A DNA stretch of 64,000 nt. Origin: Acidobacteriota bacterium (GTDB lineage Bacteria > Acidobacteriota > Vicinamibacteria > Vicinamibacterales > SCN-69-37). The translations under genes and the position numbers were made by a program. Below are positions 16,552-25,890 of the stretch, piece by piece. The stretch lies in NCBI GenBank assembly GCA_016716905.1, contig JADJUS010000022.1, forward strand, positions 310,001-374,000, in the 5' to 3' direction. Position 1 is the first letter of the stretch, and the number at the start of each line of letters is the position of its first letter. The notes under the pieces were generated by a model that was not told where the DNA came from, searched no databases, and saw only the letters and a list, made by a program, of their open reading frames with translations.

Positions 16552-17525
16552 CGGCGTTTCCTGGAGACGCGGGCCTTTGGCGCGACCTTGCCGGCAGCTT
16601 TCTGCCGTTCCACCAGGTTGCGGTACTCGCGAATGAGCAGGTCGAGATGCTCACGTTCCTCGTCGGCGAACTCCAGGAAGATGCGCTTGCCTTCCGACTC
16701 CTCGAAGCGATCGCCGTAGCGTTTGAAAAACTGGTGCGAGCCGCGTTCGCACTTGATCCCCACAAGCAGCGCCTGCCGGTCGTCGGCGCCCTGCCGCAGC
16801 TCGGCCGTGCCCGCCGCGAACAGGCCATGGGCTGCGCCTTTGAAGAACAGGAACGTCGGGTGCGCCTCGAGCGTAGGGTCCTCGGCGAGCAACTCGCGGT
16901 AACGCGCTTCGAGTTTGCCCAGGTGTTCCTTCTCTTCGTCCGCCAAGCGGCGAAACACCCGGCGCCCCCGCGCGTCACCGGTCAACGCGGCTGCCCGCGC
17001 ATAAAACTCCAGGCCGCTCCGCTCGGTGGCGATGGCAATGCGCAGGGCGTCGCGCGCAAACAGCGCCTCCGTGGGGGCGGTCACGCGCTCGGGCTGCCGC
17101 CCGCTCTGACAGTTCACGCACGTGCCATAAATCTGCAGCACGCTCTGGCGCGCGGCGAAGTTGCGCGCTTCGGCCACTTCCTCCACCAGCGCTTCGATGT
17201 CGGAACTGAGGAACTCGTAGGATTGATTGCAGGTCTTGCAGATGAGATGGAAATGCCGGGGATGGCGATACGAATGTTCGAACCGGTAGCGCCCCTCGCC
17301 AAAGTCCACTTTGCGCGCGATGCCGGCGTCCACCATCCACTGGAGCGTGCGGTAGATCGTGGCGCGGCTGATGCGCGCGTCTTCGGCACGTATGAGATCG
17401 ACGAGTTCGTCGGCCGCGAGGTGGCCTTCCTGCCGCAGGAAGACCTGCACGATGAAGTCGCGTTTGCCCGAGCGCCGGCCACCGGCAGGCCGCCGCTGCT
17501 CGATGAACTCGGAGGCCGACTGCAT
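16548..17525 (-). CDS. Fur-family regulator fused to rubrerythrin-like diiron domain
   Basis: 325 residues with two domains. Residues 1-145 are a Fur/PerR-type regulator. A winged helix contains ISRATIYRTLQWMVDAGI. The HPRHFHLICKTC segment supplies regulatory His residues, and C96, C99, C136 and C139 form the structural zinc site. Residues about 155-310 are a ferritin-like four-helix domain with two ExxH repeats, EEKEH (E198, H201) and EEREH (E290, H293), plus helix carboxylates E168 and E260. That set matches a rubrerythrin-type diiron site; no rubredoxin domain follows. Such a protein could join metal or peroxide sensing to peroxide reduction or iron handling in one chain. It follows erpA by 17 nt. 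Confidence 0.9.
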   Translation of the reverse strand: MQSASEFIEQRRPAGGRRSGKRDFIVQVFLRQEGHLAADELVDLIRAEDARISRATIYRTLQWMVDAGIARKVDFGEGRYRFEHSYRHPRHFHLICKTCNQSYEFLSSDIEALVEEVAEARNFAARQSVLQIYGTCVNCQSGRQPERVTAPTEALFARDALRIAIATERSGLEFYARAAALTGDARGRRVFRRLADEEKEHLGKLEARYRELLAEDPTLEAHPTFLFFKGAAHGLFAAGTAELRQGADDRQALLVGIKCERGSHQFFKRYGDRFEESEGKRIFLEFADEEREHLDLLIREYRNLVERQKAAGKVAPKARVSRKRR

Positions 17526-17542
17526 ACGCGCGGACCCGCCGC

Positions 17543-17872
17543 TCAGGCGCTGAATGACGAACCGCAGCCGCAGGTGGACTTGGCGTTCGGATTCTTGATG
17601 GTGAATCCGCCACCCATGTTGTTGTCGACGAAGTCCACTTCGGCGCCGCTCAGGTACCGCAGGCTGATCGGATCAACGAGCAACTTCACACCGTTGACCT
17701 CGAACACCTGGTCCGCATCGGCGTTGCCATCGCCCTCATCGATCATCAGGCCGTACTGGAACCCTGAACACCCGCCGCCCTGCACAAACACCCGCAGCCC
17801 GGCCCCCAGCCGGCCTTCCTCGACGAGCAGTTCCGCGATCTTGGTGGCGGCCGTTTCCGTGACGTTGATCAT
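17543..17872 (-). CDS. erpA: Iron-sulfur cluster insertion protein ErpA/IscA family
   Basis: 109 residues of the A-type carrier family that delivers Fe-S clusters to apo-proteins. The three ligand cysteines are in place, in QGGGCSGFQYG and the C-terminal STCGCGSS. The central NVTETAATKIAELL and FVDNNMGGGFTIKNPNA segments are ErpA-like. It is the first gene of a five-gene operon, with TATAAT 6 nt before the start. Upstream lies fumarase, a 4Fe-4S enzyme that is a plausible client; this link is inferred from proximity only. Confidence 0.92.
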   Translation of the reverse strand: MINVTETAATKIAELLVEEGRLGAGLRVFVQGGGCSGFQYGLMIDEGDGNADADQVFEVNGVKLLVDPISLRYLSGAEVDFVDNNMGGGFTIKNPNAKSTCGCGSSFSA

Positions 17873-17878
17873 CCCTTG

Positions 17879-17884
17879 ATTATA
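17879..17884 (-). promoter_or_regulatory. -10 element TATAAT of the erpA operon
   Basis: A perfect TATAAT on the minus strand ends 6 nt before the erpA ATG, predicting a leaderless mRNA. The -35 region would fall at the end of the fumarase gene and is not obvious. Confidence 0.6.
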
Positions 17885-17903
17885 GCGGCAAGGGGAGGGC
17901 GGT

Positions 17904-19427
17904 TCACTTCAGCAGTTTGAGCTGCCGCCCAGAGTCTTCCTCCACCACCTGGTGCAGGCTGTTGCCGTTTGCGTCCATGGTCACAATCGCCGGGAATTCG
18001 TGGGTCTGGAGGTGCCACATCGCCTCTGGCGTGCCCAGCTCCAACCACGACACATCGTCTACGCCGGTGATGCAGCGGGCGTAGAACTGCGCGGCGCCGC
18101 CAATCGCGTTGAGGTACACGGCGCCATGTTCCTTGAGCCCGGCCAGGGTTTTGGCGCCCATCCCGCCCTTGCCCATCACGGCGCGCACGCCGTAGCGGCC
18201 GATGATGTCGGCTTGATACGGCTCTTCGCGCATGCTCGTGGTTGGTCCGGCGGCGGTCACGGTCCAGGTGTCGCCGTCTTTCTTCACCACAGGCCCGCAG
18301 TGATAGAGCACGCCTCCGCGCAAGTCCGCCGGGGGGGCCTCTTTCATCAGACGCGAATGCACCGCATCGCGACCGGTGTAGACGCGACCCGACACCAGCA
18401 CCACGTCGCCCACTTTCAGGCTGCGGATCGTCGCCTCATCAATCGGTGCCTTCAACACCACTTCGCGGCCCGTCCGTGGAAATCCACCGGCCGTTCCCGC
18501 AGGCAGCATCGGCGCACCGGCCACAGACGGATCGCGATAGAGCCATCGCGTGATGTCGCCGGTGGTCGCATCCACGTGGACGCCGAGACGGCGGAACGCC
18601 CAGCAGTCGTACGCCACTGACACGAAGAAACTCGCGGGCAGTCGATTGATTGCGCCGATCTTGCATCCAATGAGCGACACCGCTCCGCCAAAGCCCATCG
18701 TGCCCACGCCGATGCTGTTGACCGTGGCCATCACCTGCGCCTCAATGTCGGCCAGCCGCGCATCGGGATTCACGTCATCAAGCGTCCTGAAGAGTTGCTC
18801 TTTCGCATGCTGGTAGCCGGCGGTGCGATCGCCGCCCACGCACACGCCGACCGCGCCAGGGCTGCAGCCCTTGCCCTGGGCCTTCCAGATGGCGTGCAGG
18901 ATGCACTTGCGCACGCCTTCAAGCGACCGGTCGGCGCGGCCCAGATGATCGAGTTCAACCGGGAGCGCGTATTGGGCGTTGACGTTTTCGCAACCGCCCC
19001 CCTTGAGGAGCAGCCTGACTTCGATATCGTCGCGTTCCCACTGGTCGAAGTGGATTACGGGAGTGCCCGGCCCGAGATTGTCGCCGCTGTTCTCACCCGT
19101 GATCGAGTCCACGGAGTTCGAGCGCAGCTTGCCGCGCCTGGTCGCCTCGGCGACCGCGTCACGAATCTGCGCGCGCACCCACATCTGATTGACGCCCACC
19201 GGGGTATGCACCTCGAAGGTGGCCCATCCGGTGTCCTGGCAGATGGGGCCCTCGCACGCGGCCGCCTGATCGATATTTTCGGCAATCACCGCCAGCGCCT
19301 GGGCGCCCCGTGTGCCTTCAGGCTCCTGGCCCATCGCGTGGCGCATGGCCTGACGTACATCGGGCGGCAGGTCCGTGGCTGTCCGCGTGATCAACTCCAC
19401 CATGCTCTCAAAGAACTTCGACGCCAT
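17904..19427 (-). CDS. fumA: Fumarate hydratase class I (4Fe-4S)
   Basis: 507 residues, the fused single-chain form of class I fumarase that interconverts fumarate and malate in the TCA cycle. Cluster-ligand regions are visible as GPICQDTGW, GGGCENVNAQYALP and GVCVGGDRTAGYQ. The C-terminal half carries the beta-domain motif GTAGGFPRTGREV and later YQADIIGRYGVRAVMGKGGM. The ATG at 19427 is chosen because TATACT lies 6 nt upstream; 54 further in-frame codons upstream have no protein-like character. A related tartrate dehydratase activity cannot be excluded from sequence alone. Confidence 0.92.
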   Translation of the reverse strand: MASKFFESMVELITRTATDLPPDVRQAMRHAMGQEPEGTRGAQALAVIAENIDQAAACEGPICQDTGWATFEVHTPVGVNQMWVRAQIRDAVAEATRRGKLRSNSVDSITGENSGDNLGPGTPVIHFDQWERDDIEVRLLLKGGGCENVNAQYALPVELDHLGRADRSLEGVRKCILHAIWKAQGKGCSPGAVGVCVGGDRTAGYQHAKEQLFRTLDDVNPDARLADIEAQVMATVNSIGVGTMGFGGAVSLIGCKIGAINRLPASFFVSVAYDCWAFRRLGVHVDATTGDITRWLYRDPSVAGAPMLPAGTAGGFPRTGREVVLKAPIDEATIRSLKVGDVVLVSGRVYTGRDAVHSRLMKEAPPADLRGGVLYHCGPVVKKDGDTWTVTAAGPTTSMREEPYQADIIGRYGVRAVMGKGGMGAKTLAGLKEHGAVYLNAIGGAAQFYARCITGVDDVSWLELGTPEAMWHLQTHEFPAIVTMDANGNSLHQVVEEDSGRQLKLLK

Positions 19428-19433
19428 TCCCTG

Positions 19434-19439
19434 AGTATA
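19434..19439 (-). promoter_or_regulatory. -10 element TATACT of fumarase gene
   Basis: Minus-strand TATACT ends 6 nt before the ATG at 19427. A divergent start (19472, plus) lies 45 nt away, with TAGGAT (19460-19465) placed 6 nt before it. Confidence 0.5.
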
Positions 19440-19471
19440 AACCTGCCGCTGGAGCGGTATAGGATTGACGC

Positions 19472-20140
19472 ATGCTGGCCGGGGTTCGCGGTGGAGTGAC
19501 GATGGTTGTTGTGGCCGGCGCGTTGTGTGCGTGGGCCTCCGCCACGTCTGCCCAGCAGCAGCGAGCACCCCACGGCCGCCTCTTTCCACCGGAAAAACTG
19601 GGTGAGCTTGAGGGGCCCGATCGCGATGAGTGGCAGGAGCCCGATCGCATCATGGATGAACTCGGCATCGCTGATGGCGCCCGTGTCGCGGATGTGGGCG
19701 CCGGCGGCGGTTGGTTCACCGTGCGGCTGGCCCGCAGGGTCGGACCAAACGGGCGTGTCTTTGCCGAAGACATCCAGCGGCAGATGATCGACTCCATCAA
19801 TCGGCGCGTGGAGCGCGAGGGGTTGCGCAACGTCGAGACGGTGCAGGGCACTGCGGTTGATCCAAGGTTGCCCGACAACCTTGATGCGGTGCTGATCGTT
19901 GATACGTATCCCCAGATTGAGACCCCCGTTTCGATGCTGAAGCACCTCGCGAAGTCCCTGGCGCCAAACGGGCGGCTCGGCATCGTGGATTTCCGGAAAG
20001 ATGTGTACGGCCCAGGGCCTGACATGGAGGAACGGCTGGAGCCAGAGATCATCATTCGAGACGCCAAGTTGGCCGGCCTGCGCCTGCACGCACACCATAC
20101 GTTCCTGCGCTACCAGTACCTGCTGGTGTTCACACGCTGA
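19472..20140 (+). CDS. SAM-dependent methyltransferase-like protein with signal peptide
   Basis: 222 residues. The N-terminus is a convincing export signal (VVVAGALCAWASATSAQQQ). The rest is a class I Rossmann methyltransferase: motif I is VADVGAGGGWFTVRLARRVG, the acidic end of strand 2 is VFAEDI, and motif IV is LDAVLIVDTY. An in-frame ATG at 19502 is an alternative start that keeps the signal. Export is odd because S-adenosylmethionine is cytoplasmic, so the domain may bind another ligand or the signal may act as an anchor. It is divergent from fumarase, and the next gene starts 7 nt after its stop. Confidence 0.82.
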   Translation: MLAGVRGGVTMVVVAGALCAWASATSAQQQRAPHGRLFPPEKLGELEGPDRDEWQEPDRIMDELGIADGARVADVGAGGGWFTVRLARRVGPNGRVFAEDIQRQMIDSINRRVEREGLRNVETVQGTAVDPRLPDNLDAVLIVDTYPQIETPVSMLKHLAKSLAPNGRLGIVDFRKDVYGPGPDMEERLEPEIIIRDAKLAGLRLHAHHTFLRYQYLLVFTR

Positions 20141-20147
20141 CGTGCCG

Positions 20148-21026
20148 ATGCACTCGCTGCCAGCATTCTTCACGGAATCACAGGACACCATCGCGCGAGC
20201 CCTTGATCTCATGGTGCCGGCGCCAGGGACGCAGGCGGCGTCTGCCTCCCAGGTCACCGACGCCATGCGCTACACGCTACTCGCGCCTTCCAAGCGCGTG
20301 CGCGCCGTGGTCGTGCTGCTGGCGGCGGACTTGTGCGGTCACCCTTCGCGCGCCCTCCCGGCGGCCTGCGCGATCGAAGCCATTCACGCGTCGTCTCTCA
20401 TCCTCGATGATCTGCCGTGTATGGATGACGCGCCGCTACGGCGCGGCCGTCCGACGGTGCACACCGTGTACGGCGAAGCTGTCGCCGTGCTTGCGGCCTT
20501 CGGCCTGTTGAACGAGGCCTATCGGCACCTGGCTCGCAGTTATGACGCGCCGCTGGCGGCACGCCTGATCTCCTTGTGCGCCGATGCGGTTGGCCTGGAT
20601 GGGCTCGTGGCAGGACAGGCCGAGGACGTCCTGGCTACGGACGCCACTCTGAACTTCGAGACCCTCGAACGCATTCACCGACGCAAGACCGGTGTGTTGT
20701 TCAGTGCGGCCGCCACCGCAGGCGCCCTGACCGCAGGAGGTTCAGCCGCCGATGTCGCGGCGTTGACCGCCTACGCCAAGAACCTCGGCCTCGCGTTTCA
20801 AGTGGTGGACGACCTGCTCGACGTGATCGGCACGCCGGAGGAAACCGGCAAGGCCGTGCGGCACGATGCGCGCAAAACCACGTTCGTTTCTTTCAGTGGC
20901 GTCGAGGGCGCGCGTGAACTGGCGCATGAGCTCTGCCGCACCGCCACCATGGCACTGGCGCCGTTTGGCCAGCGGGCCGCACGGCTCGGTGAACTCGCCG
21001 ACTTCGTCGCCGCGCGGAGGTTGTAG
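20148..21026 (+). CDS. ispA: Polyprenyl synthetase (farnesyl/geranylgeranyl diphosphate synthase)
   Basis: 292 residues, trans-isoprenyl diphosphate synthase that condenses IPP with allylic diphosphates. The first Asp-rich motif is LILDDLPCMDDAPLRRG (DDx4D form) and the second is FQVVDDLLDVIG, both metal-binding. The upstream substrate-binding segment reads APSKRVRAVVVLLA where GGKRxRP is usual. Product length cannot be fixed from this. A GTG at 20142 is an alternative start. The stop overlaps the next start by 1 nt. Confidence 0.9.
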   Translation: MHSLPAFFTESQDTIARALDLMVPAPGTQAASASQVTDAMRYTLLAPSKRVRAVVVLLAADLCGHPSRALPAACAIEAIHASSLILDDLPCMDDAPLRRGRPTVHTVYGEAVAVLAAFGLLNEAYRHLARSYDAPLAARLISLCADAVGLDGLVAGQAEDVLATDATLNFETLERIHRRKTGVLFSAAATAGALTAGGSAADVAALTAYAKNLGLAFQVVDDLLDVIGTPEETGKAVRHDARKTTFVSFSGVEGARELAHELCRTATMALAPFGQRAARLGELADFVAARRL

Positions 21027-22960
21027 TGGAAGGCGGCGAGAAACCACCAGCCCGCGTCGACGACCTCCGCGAGCAGTTGCGCGCGCTCGGGTATCTGGAC
21101 GCACGCGTGGACCGGTTTGTGCTGGGCCGGGCCGCCACTCGCGGCCGCGGATGGTCGCTGGCGCTCGGGGCCAGCTTGCGCATCGGCGCATTGGCCGGCG
21201 TCCTTCTGGGGCCGGCGGCGGCCGTCGGGCTGTCTGCCCGTCTGCCGGGCCTGGTCACCAACGTCACCGACGCGGTGGTGCTGGCCGGGTATCTCGCGGT
21301 GCTGTTCGGCGCGGGCTCCGCGGTGCTCGCGTTCGCCGCGACCCTGGCCGGCGTGGCGCTCGCCCGCGGCGCCGCGTCAGACGCGAACTTTGCGCCACGC
21401 GCTCGCCGCGCAGCCACATTGGCCGGCCTGGCCGTGGCCGCCGCGTGCCTGGTGTATCTCACGCTGTGGTGGCGCACCACCTCCGCGCCGATGGGGCCGC
21501 TGGCCAGCGTGCCCGCGCAGGTCCTGGTGATGGCGATTGCCGTCGCGATCAGTGTGCTTGTCGGCCATGCCGTCACCGTGACGGTGCTCGCCACGCTCGT
21601 CCGCTTCGGCCTCGCGCGGTCTCTGGAACATGGATCGCCGCTGTCGTCGTGGCGCGTGCTCCTGCCGGTCGGCGTCGTCGCACTGGTCGGCGCGCTCGCC
21701 CTTCTCGCGGTGTCTGCGCAGACCGCGCCCGAGGCCGTAGCTCCCCCGCTGGCTGTGGTGCCCACAGGGGCGCGGGTGGTGGTGATCGCGATCGACGGCG
21801 TGGACATTCCCACTCTCACCCGCCTCACAGCCAGCGGGGCCCTTCCCACACTCGGGGCGCTGACTGCGCAGGCACGGGCCACCCTTCTCAACGACACCAA
21901 CCGCGACCCGGCTCGTGTGTGGACGACGATCGCGACGGCGCAGACGCCTGAACGGCATGGCATCCACGCGTTGCAGGCGCGGCAGCTGGCGGGCGTGGAT
22001 GGACGGCTGCGGCCGGAATCACCCGGGCTCTCCATGCTGACCGCGGCGACGGACTTGCTGCGACTCACAAGCCCGACGATCGCGTCAGGCGATGAGCGTG
22101 TGCTCCCGGCGTTCTGGGAAGTGGCGGCAACCGCCGGGCTGAGAACGGCTGTTGTGCACTGGTGGGCGACGTGGCCGGCCGGAGCCGGTCAGGGGATCGT
22201 GCTCTCGGATCGCGCCATTCTGCGCCTGGAACAAGGCGGCGCTCCCGCCGGCGAAATCGCGCCCGAGCCCCTCCACGCAACCCTCGTCGGCGGCATGGAG
22301 GCGCGGCGCGCGCGAGTGACGGCCGCGAGCGTGCACACCTGGCCAGACGGACAACCCGATCAGATCACAGGCGTGTTGAAGCGATCAGCCGAACTGGACG
22401 CCACGGTGCTCGACCTCGGCGCCGATGCCGCCCTTGGCCCCCTCGATTTGCTGACCGTGTATCTGCCGGGACTGGACATCGCGCAACACGCCCTCCTGCA
22501 GGGCGCGGACAACTCACCAATGGCCACGTCGGCAACCGCCGACCGTGTGCGCGGCCTCGAGGCCTACTACTCGTTTCTTGATGTTGCGCTCGCGCGCTGG
22601 CTCGCACGGATTCCAGACGCTGACCGGCAAGTGGTGCTCATCCTTCAGCCTGGACGAGTGCAACACGCTGCGGCAGGCCTGTTGGCGATCAGCGGATCGC
22701 TTGCATCACAAGCCGCGCTCACAGAACTCGCCCCAACCGCAGTGGCGCCAACGGTGCTGACCCTGCTCGGTGTGCCGAGCGCGTCCGATCTGGCGGGCAC
22801 CGCCGCGAGGGAGCTCTTCACGCAGGACTTCACCGGCCGTTACCCGGCCCGCGTGGTCTCGACCTATGGCAAGCGCCGCGCACCCGCGCAGGTGCGCACG
22901 GGACAACCGCTCAATCAGGAAATGATCGAGCGGATGCGGAGTTTGGGGTACGTCAGATAG
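21026..22960 (+). CDS. Membrane alkaline-phosphatase-superfamily protein (PDE/NPP type)
   Basis: 644 residues from GTG. The N-terminal 240 residues contain about five hydrophobic membrane segments. The C-terminal part carries an alkaline-phosphatase-superfamily domain opening with VVVIAIDGVDIPTLTRLTA, then a possible nucleophile region (NDTNRDPARVWTTIATAQTP) followed by ERHGIHAL. Clear downstream metal motifs are fewer than in well-studied phosphodiesterases. LPGLDIAQHALLQG may supply the Asp-His pair, but a final HGx motif is replaced by LILQPGR, so activity is uncertain. The C-terminus (MIERMRSLGYVR) echoes the N-terminal LREQLRALGYLD. It follows the prenyl synthase with a 1-nt overlap. Confidence 0.75.
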   Translation: MEGGEKPPARVDDLREQLRALGYLDARVDRFVLGRAATRGRGWSLALGASLRIGALAGVLLGPAAAVGLSARLPGLVTNVTDAVVLAGYLAVLFGAGSAVLAFAATLAGVALARGAASDANFAPRARRAATLAGLAVAAACLVYLTLWWRTTSAPMGPLASVPAQVLVMAIAVAISVLVGHAVTVTVLATLVRFGLARSLEHGSPLSSWRVLLPVGVVALVGALALLAVSAQTAPEAVAPPLAVVPTGARVVVIAIDGVDIPTLTRLTASGALPTLGALTAQARATLLNDTNRDPARVWTTIATAQTPERHGIHALQARQLAGVDGRLRPESPGLSMLTAATDLLRLTSPTIASGDERVLPAFWEVAATAGLRTAVVHWWATWPAGAGQGIVLSDRAILRLEQGGAPAGEIAPEPLHATLVGGMEARRARVTAASVHTWPDGQPDQITGVLKRSAELDATVLDLGADAALGPLDLLTVYLPGLDIAQHALLQGADNSPMATSATADRVRGLEAYYSFLDVALARWLARIPDADRQVVLILQPGRVQHAAAGLLAISGSLASQAALTELAPTAVAPTVLTLLGVPSASDLAGTAARELFTQDFTGRYPARVVSTYGKRRAPAQVRTGQPLNQEMIERMRSLGYVR

Positions 22961-23002
22961 GTCCAGGGTCCAGAGTCCAGGGTCCTGGGGTCCTGGGGTC
23001 CC
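22959..23002. repeat. Heptamer repeat (AGGGTCC-type) between convergent genes
   Basis: Short degenerate 7-8-bp units based on AGGGTCC fill the space between the convergent stops at 22960 and 23004. The same unit in the opposite orientation (GGACCCT) occurs at 29003-29036, also between convergent genes. Confidence 0.8.
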
Positions 23003-23003
23003 G

Positions 23004-23615
23004 CTAGACCTTGTCTGAGGACAAGAAGCGCCAGGCTTGCGGGAGCAACAGCGCGGCCATCACTGCCTTCACAACGTCCGCGAGGACAAACGGCAGCACG
23101 CCCTGCGTGAACGCCGCCTGGAATGATCCCGTGTACGCCATCATCCAGGTGAGGCCACCGGCGTAGATCACGACAAGCCCGGCCAGCATTGCGGTCACTG
23201 ACGAGGGGAACGTGCGATCCCAGCCACGCTCGGCCAACCGGCCGACCACAAACGCCGCGAGCGGATACGCGAGCAGGTAGCCCCCGGTGGGACCAAGCAG
23301 CCGGGCGGCGCCCGGCGGGAGAATAACCGATGGTGCAAACACCTGAAGGCCCGCAAGACCGGCCGCCAGATACGCCACCTGGGAGGCGGCGCCCAGGCGC
23401 GAGCCCAGCGCGGCACCCACCAGCATGACCACCAGCGGCGTGAACGTGAACGGCACCGCCGTAAACGGCACGACCACCGTAAACTGGGCAGCAAGCGCGG
23501 TCAGCGCCACGGCAAAGACCACAGCGGCTGCGCGGGCCATCGGCACAAACGAAGCCGACGCGGAGGCGCCGAGCGACACATCGAGAAGGGACCCGCGGAC
23601 AATGTTCACAGACAT
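23004..23615 (-). CDS. bioY: Biotin transporter substrate-binding subunit BioY
   Basis: 203 residues of the ECF-type S component family. About six membrane helices are visible, with the BioY hallmarks VVVPFTAVPFTFTPLVVML and GARLLGPTGGYLLAYPLAAF. No EcfA/EcfT genes are nearby, so it works either alone or with a shared energising module encoded elsewhere. The ATG at 23615 is fixed by a strong promoter ending 8 nt upstream. The gene is divergent from thiD. Confidence 0.92.
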   Translation of the reverse strand: MSVNIVRGSLLDVSLGASASASFVPMARAAAVVFAVALTALAAQFTVVVPFTAVPFTFTPLVVMLVGAALGSRLGAASQVAYLAAGLAGLQVFAPSVILPPGAARLLGPTGGYLLAYPLAAFVVGRLAERGWDRTFPSSVTAMLAGLVVIYAGGLTWMMAYTGSFQAAFTQGVLPFVLADVVKAVMAALLLPQAWRFLSSDKV

Positions 23616-23633
23616 GCACCTGGATTCTAACGA

Positions 23634-24419
<786 letters not shown>

Positions 24420-24423
24420 CCGC

Positions 24424-25812
24424 ATGTTCACGCCCGACACCTATCGCGCCCGCCGCAACCGCCTGAAAAAAGACGTCGGCTCCGGTCTCCTGCTCTTCCT
24501 CGGCAACGAGGAAGTCGGGATGAACTACACCGCCAACATCTACCCCTTCCGCCAGGACAGCACGTTCCTCTACTTCTGGGCGGTCGACCAGCCCGGCCTG
24601 GCCGCTCTCATCGACATCGATCAGGACACCGAGACGCTGTTTGGCGACGACCAGACAGTGGCCGACGTTGTGTGGTCAGGACCGCTGCCGACGCTGGCGG
24701 ATCGGTGCGCACCCGCCGGCATCGCCGCACACGCGTCGTCGAGCGCGCTTGCGGATCGCCTTTCGGAAGCCATTCGCCAGGGCCGCAAGGTGCACTTTCT
24801 TGCGCCGTATCGCGCCGAGCACACCGAAAAACTCTCCGCACTGCTAGGTTTGCACGGCACGATGGCGCGCGCCTATCGGTCGGAGGTTTTCCATAAGGCG
24901 ATCGTCGCGCAGCGCAGCTACAAGACGGCCGAGGAAGTGGCGGACCTTGATGCGGCCGTCAACGTCTCAAAAGAGATGTACGCAGCCGCCATGCGTGCCG
25001 CGCGTCCCGGCAAGTATGAGTACGAGGTCGTCGCCGAGATTGCACGCGTCGCGCTCGCCCACGGCGGCCGGTTCTCGTTTCCGCCGATTTGTTCGGTGCA
25101 CGGCGAAACGCTGCACAATCCGTTCTACCGCAACCAGATGCAGGCCGGCGACGTGATGATTCTCGATTCAGGCGCCGAGACCTCGCACTACAACGCCAGC
25201 GACATCACACGCACCATCCCTGTTGGCGGCACATTCACCGCGCAACAGAAACTCGTCTACGAAATGGTGCTGCGTGCGCAATTGGCTGCCATTGATGCTG
25301 TCAAGCCGGGCGTGCGTTATCTGGACGTGCACCTGCTGGCCGCCCGGTCGTTTGCCACAGACCTCAAGGCGGCAGGCCTCATGAAAGGTGACGTGGACGA
25401 GGCCGTCGCGGCCGGCGCACATGCGATGTTTTTCCCCCACGGGCTCGGTCACATGCTGGGCATGGACGTGCACGACATGGAGAACCTCGAAGAGCGCCTC
25501 GTCGGTTACCGGCCCGGCCTCGATCGCAGCACCCAGTTTGGCCTGGGCTATCTCCGGCTAGCCCGCGAAGTGGAGCCCGGATTTGTGCTCACCGTGGAGC
25601 CCGGCCTCTATTTCATTCCTGCGCTGATCGATCAGTGGAAGGCCGACGGCACACACACCGCGTTCATCAACTTCGCGGAAGTCGAGAAATTCCGCGACGC
25701 CCGGGGATACCGCATCGAAGACGATGTGCTCGTGACCGAGGGCGGCCATCGCGTGCTCGGTCAGCCCATACCGAAGACCGTGGCCGACGTCGAAGCCGCG
25801 TGCCGGGGCTGA
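24424..25812 (+). CDS. pepP: Aminopeptidase P / Xaa-Pro dipeptidase (M24B)
   Basis: 462 residues, cytoplasmic dimetal peptidase that cleaves X-Pro bonds. The N-terminal creatinase-like domain (MNYTANIYPFRQDSTFLYF) is followed by the pita-bread catalytic domain. Metal ligands are visible in ILDSGAETSHYNASDITRT (two Asp), HGLGHMLGMDVHD (His), VLTVEPGLYF (Glu) and GYRIEDDVLV (Glu). The order and length fit AMP_N-M24 proteins such as PepP; a dipeptidase (PepQ) role is possible. Confidence 0.9.
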   Translation: MFTPDTYRARRNRLKKDVGSGLLLFLGNEEVGMNYTANIYPFRQDSTFLYFWAVDQPGLAALIDIDQDTETLFGDDQTVADVVWSGPLPTLADRCAPAGIAAHASSSALADRLSEAIRQGRKVHFLAPYRAEHTEKLSALLGLHGTMARAYRSEVFHKAIVAQRSYKTAEEVADLDAAVNVSKEMYAAAMRAARPGKYEYEVVAEIARVALAHGGRFSFPPICSVHGETLHNPFYRNQMQAGDVMILDSGAETSHYNASDITRTIPVGGTFTAQQKLVYEMVLRAQLAAIDAVKPGVRYLDVHLLAARSFATDLKAAGLMKGDVDEAVAAGAHAMFFPHGLGHMLGMDVHDMENLEERLVGYRPGLDRSTQFGLGYLRLAREVEPGFVLTVEPGLYFIPALIDQWKADGTHTAFINFAEVEKFRDARGYRIEDDVLVTEGGHRVLGQPIPKTVADVEAACRG

Positions 25813-25820
25813 AGCGGTGT

Positions 25821-25866
25821 CGACATCGGTGTAGCCGGGTCTTCAGACCCGGCTACACGCATGTCG
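25821..25866. repeat. Long perfect hairpin between pepP and moaE
   Basis: A 14-bp perfect stem (GTGTAGCCGGGTCT/AGACCCGGCTACAC, 25829-25858) with a 2-nt loop is extended by a further 6 bp (CGACAT/ATGTCG) beyond a 2x2 mismatch. No T-run follows, so it is not a typical intrinsic terminator. It looks like a dispersed hairpin repeat. Confidence 0.75.
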
Positions 25867-25890
25867 AAGCCGCCCTGGAACGCTGACACG

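Noticed and set aside
14183..17872. Search for a selenoprotein gene near selC (in-frame TGA)
   Set aside because: All neighbouring genes end at stops consistent with full-length families; none continues a domain beyond a TGA.
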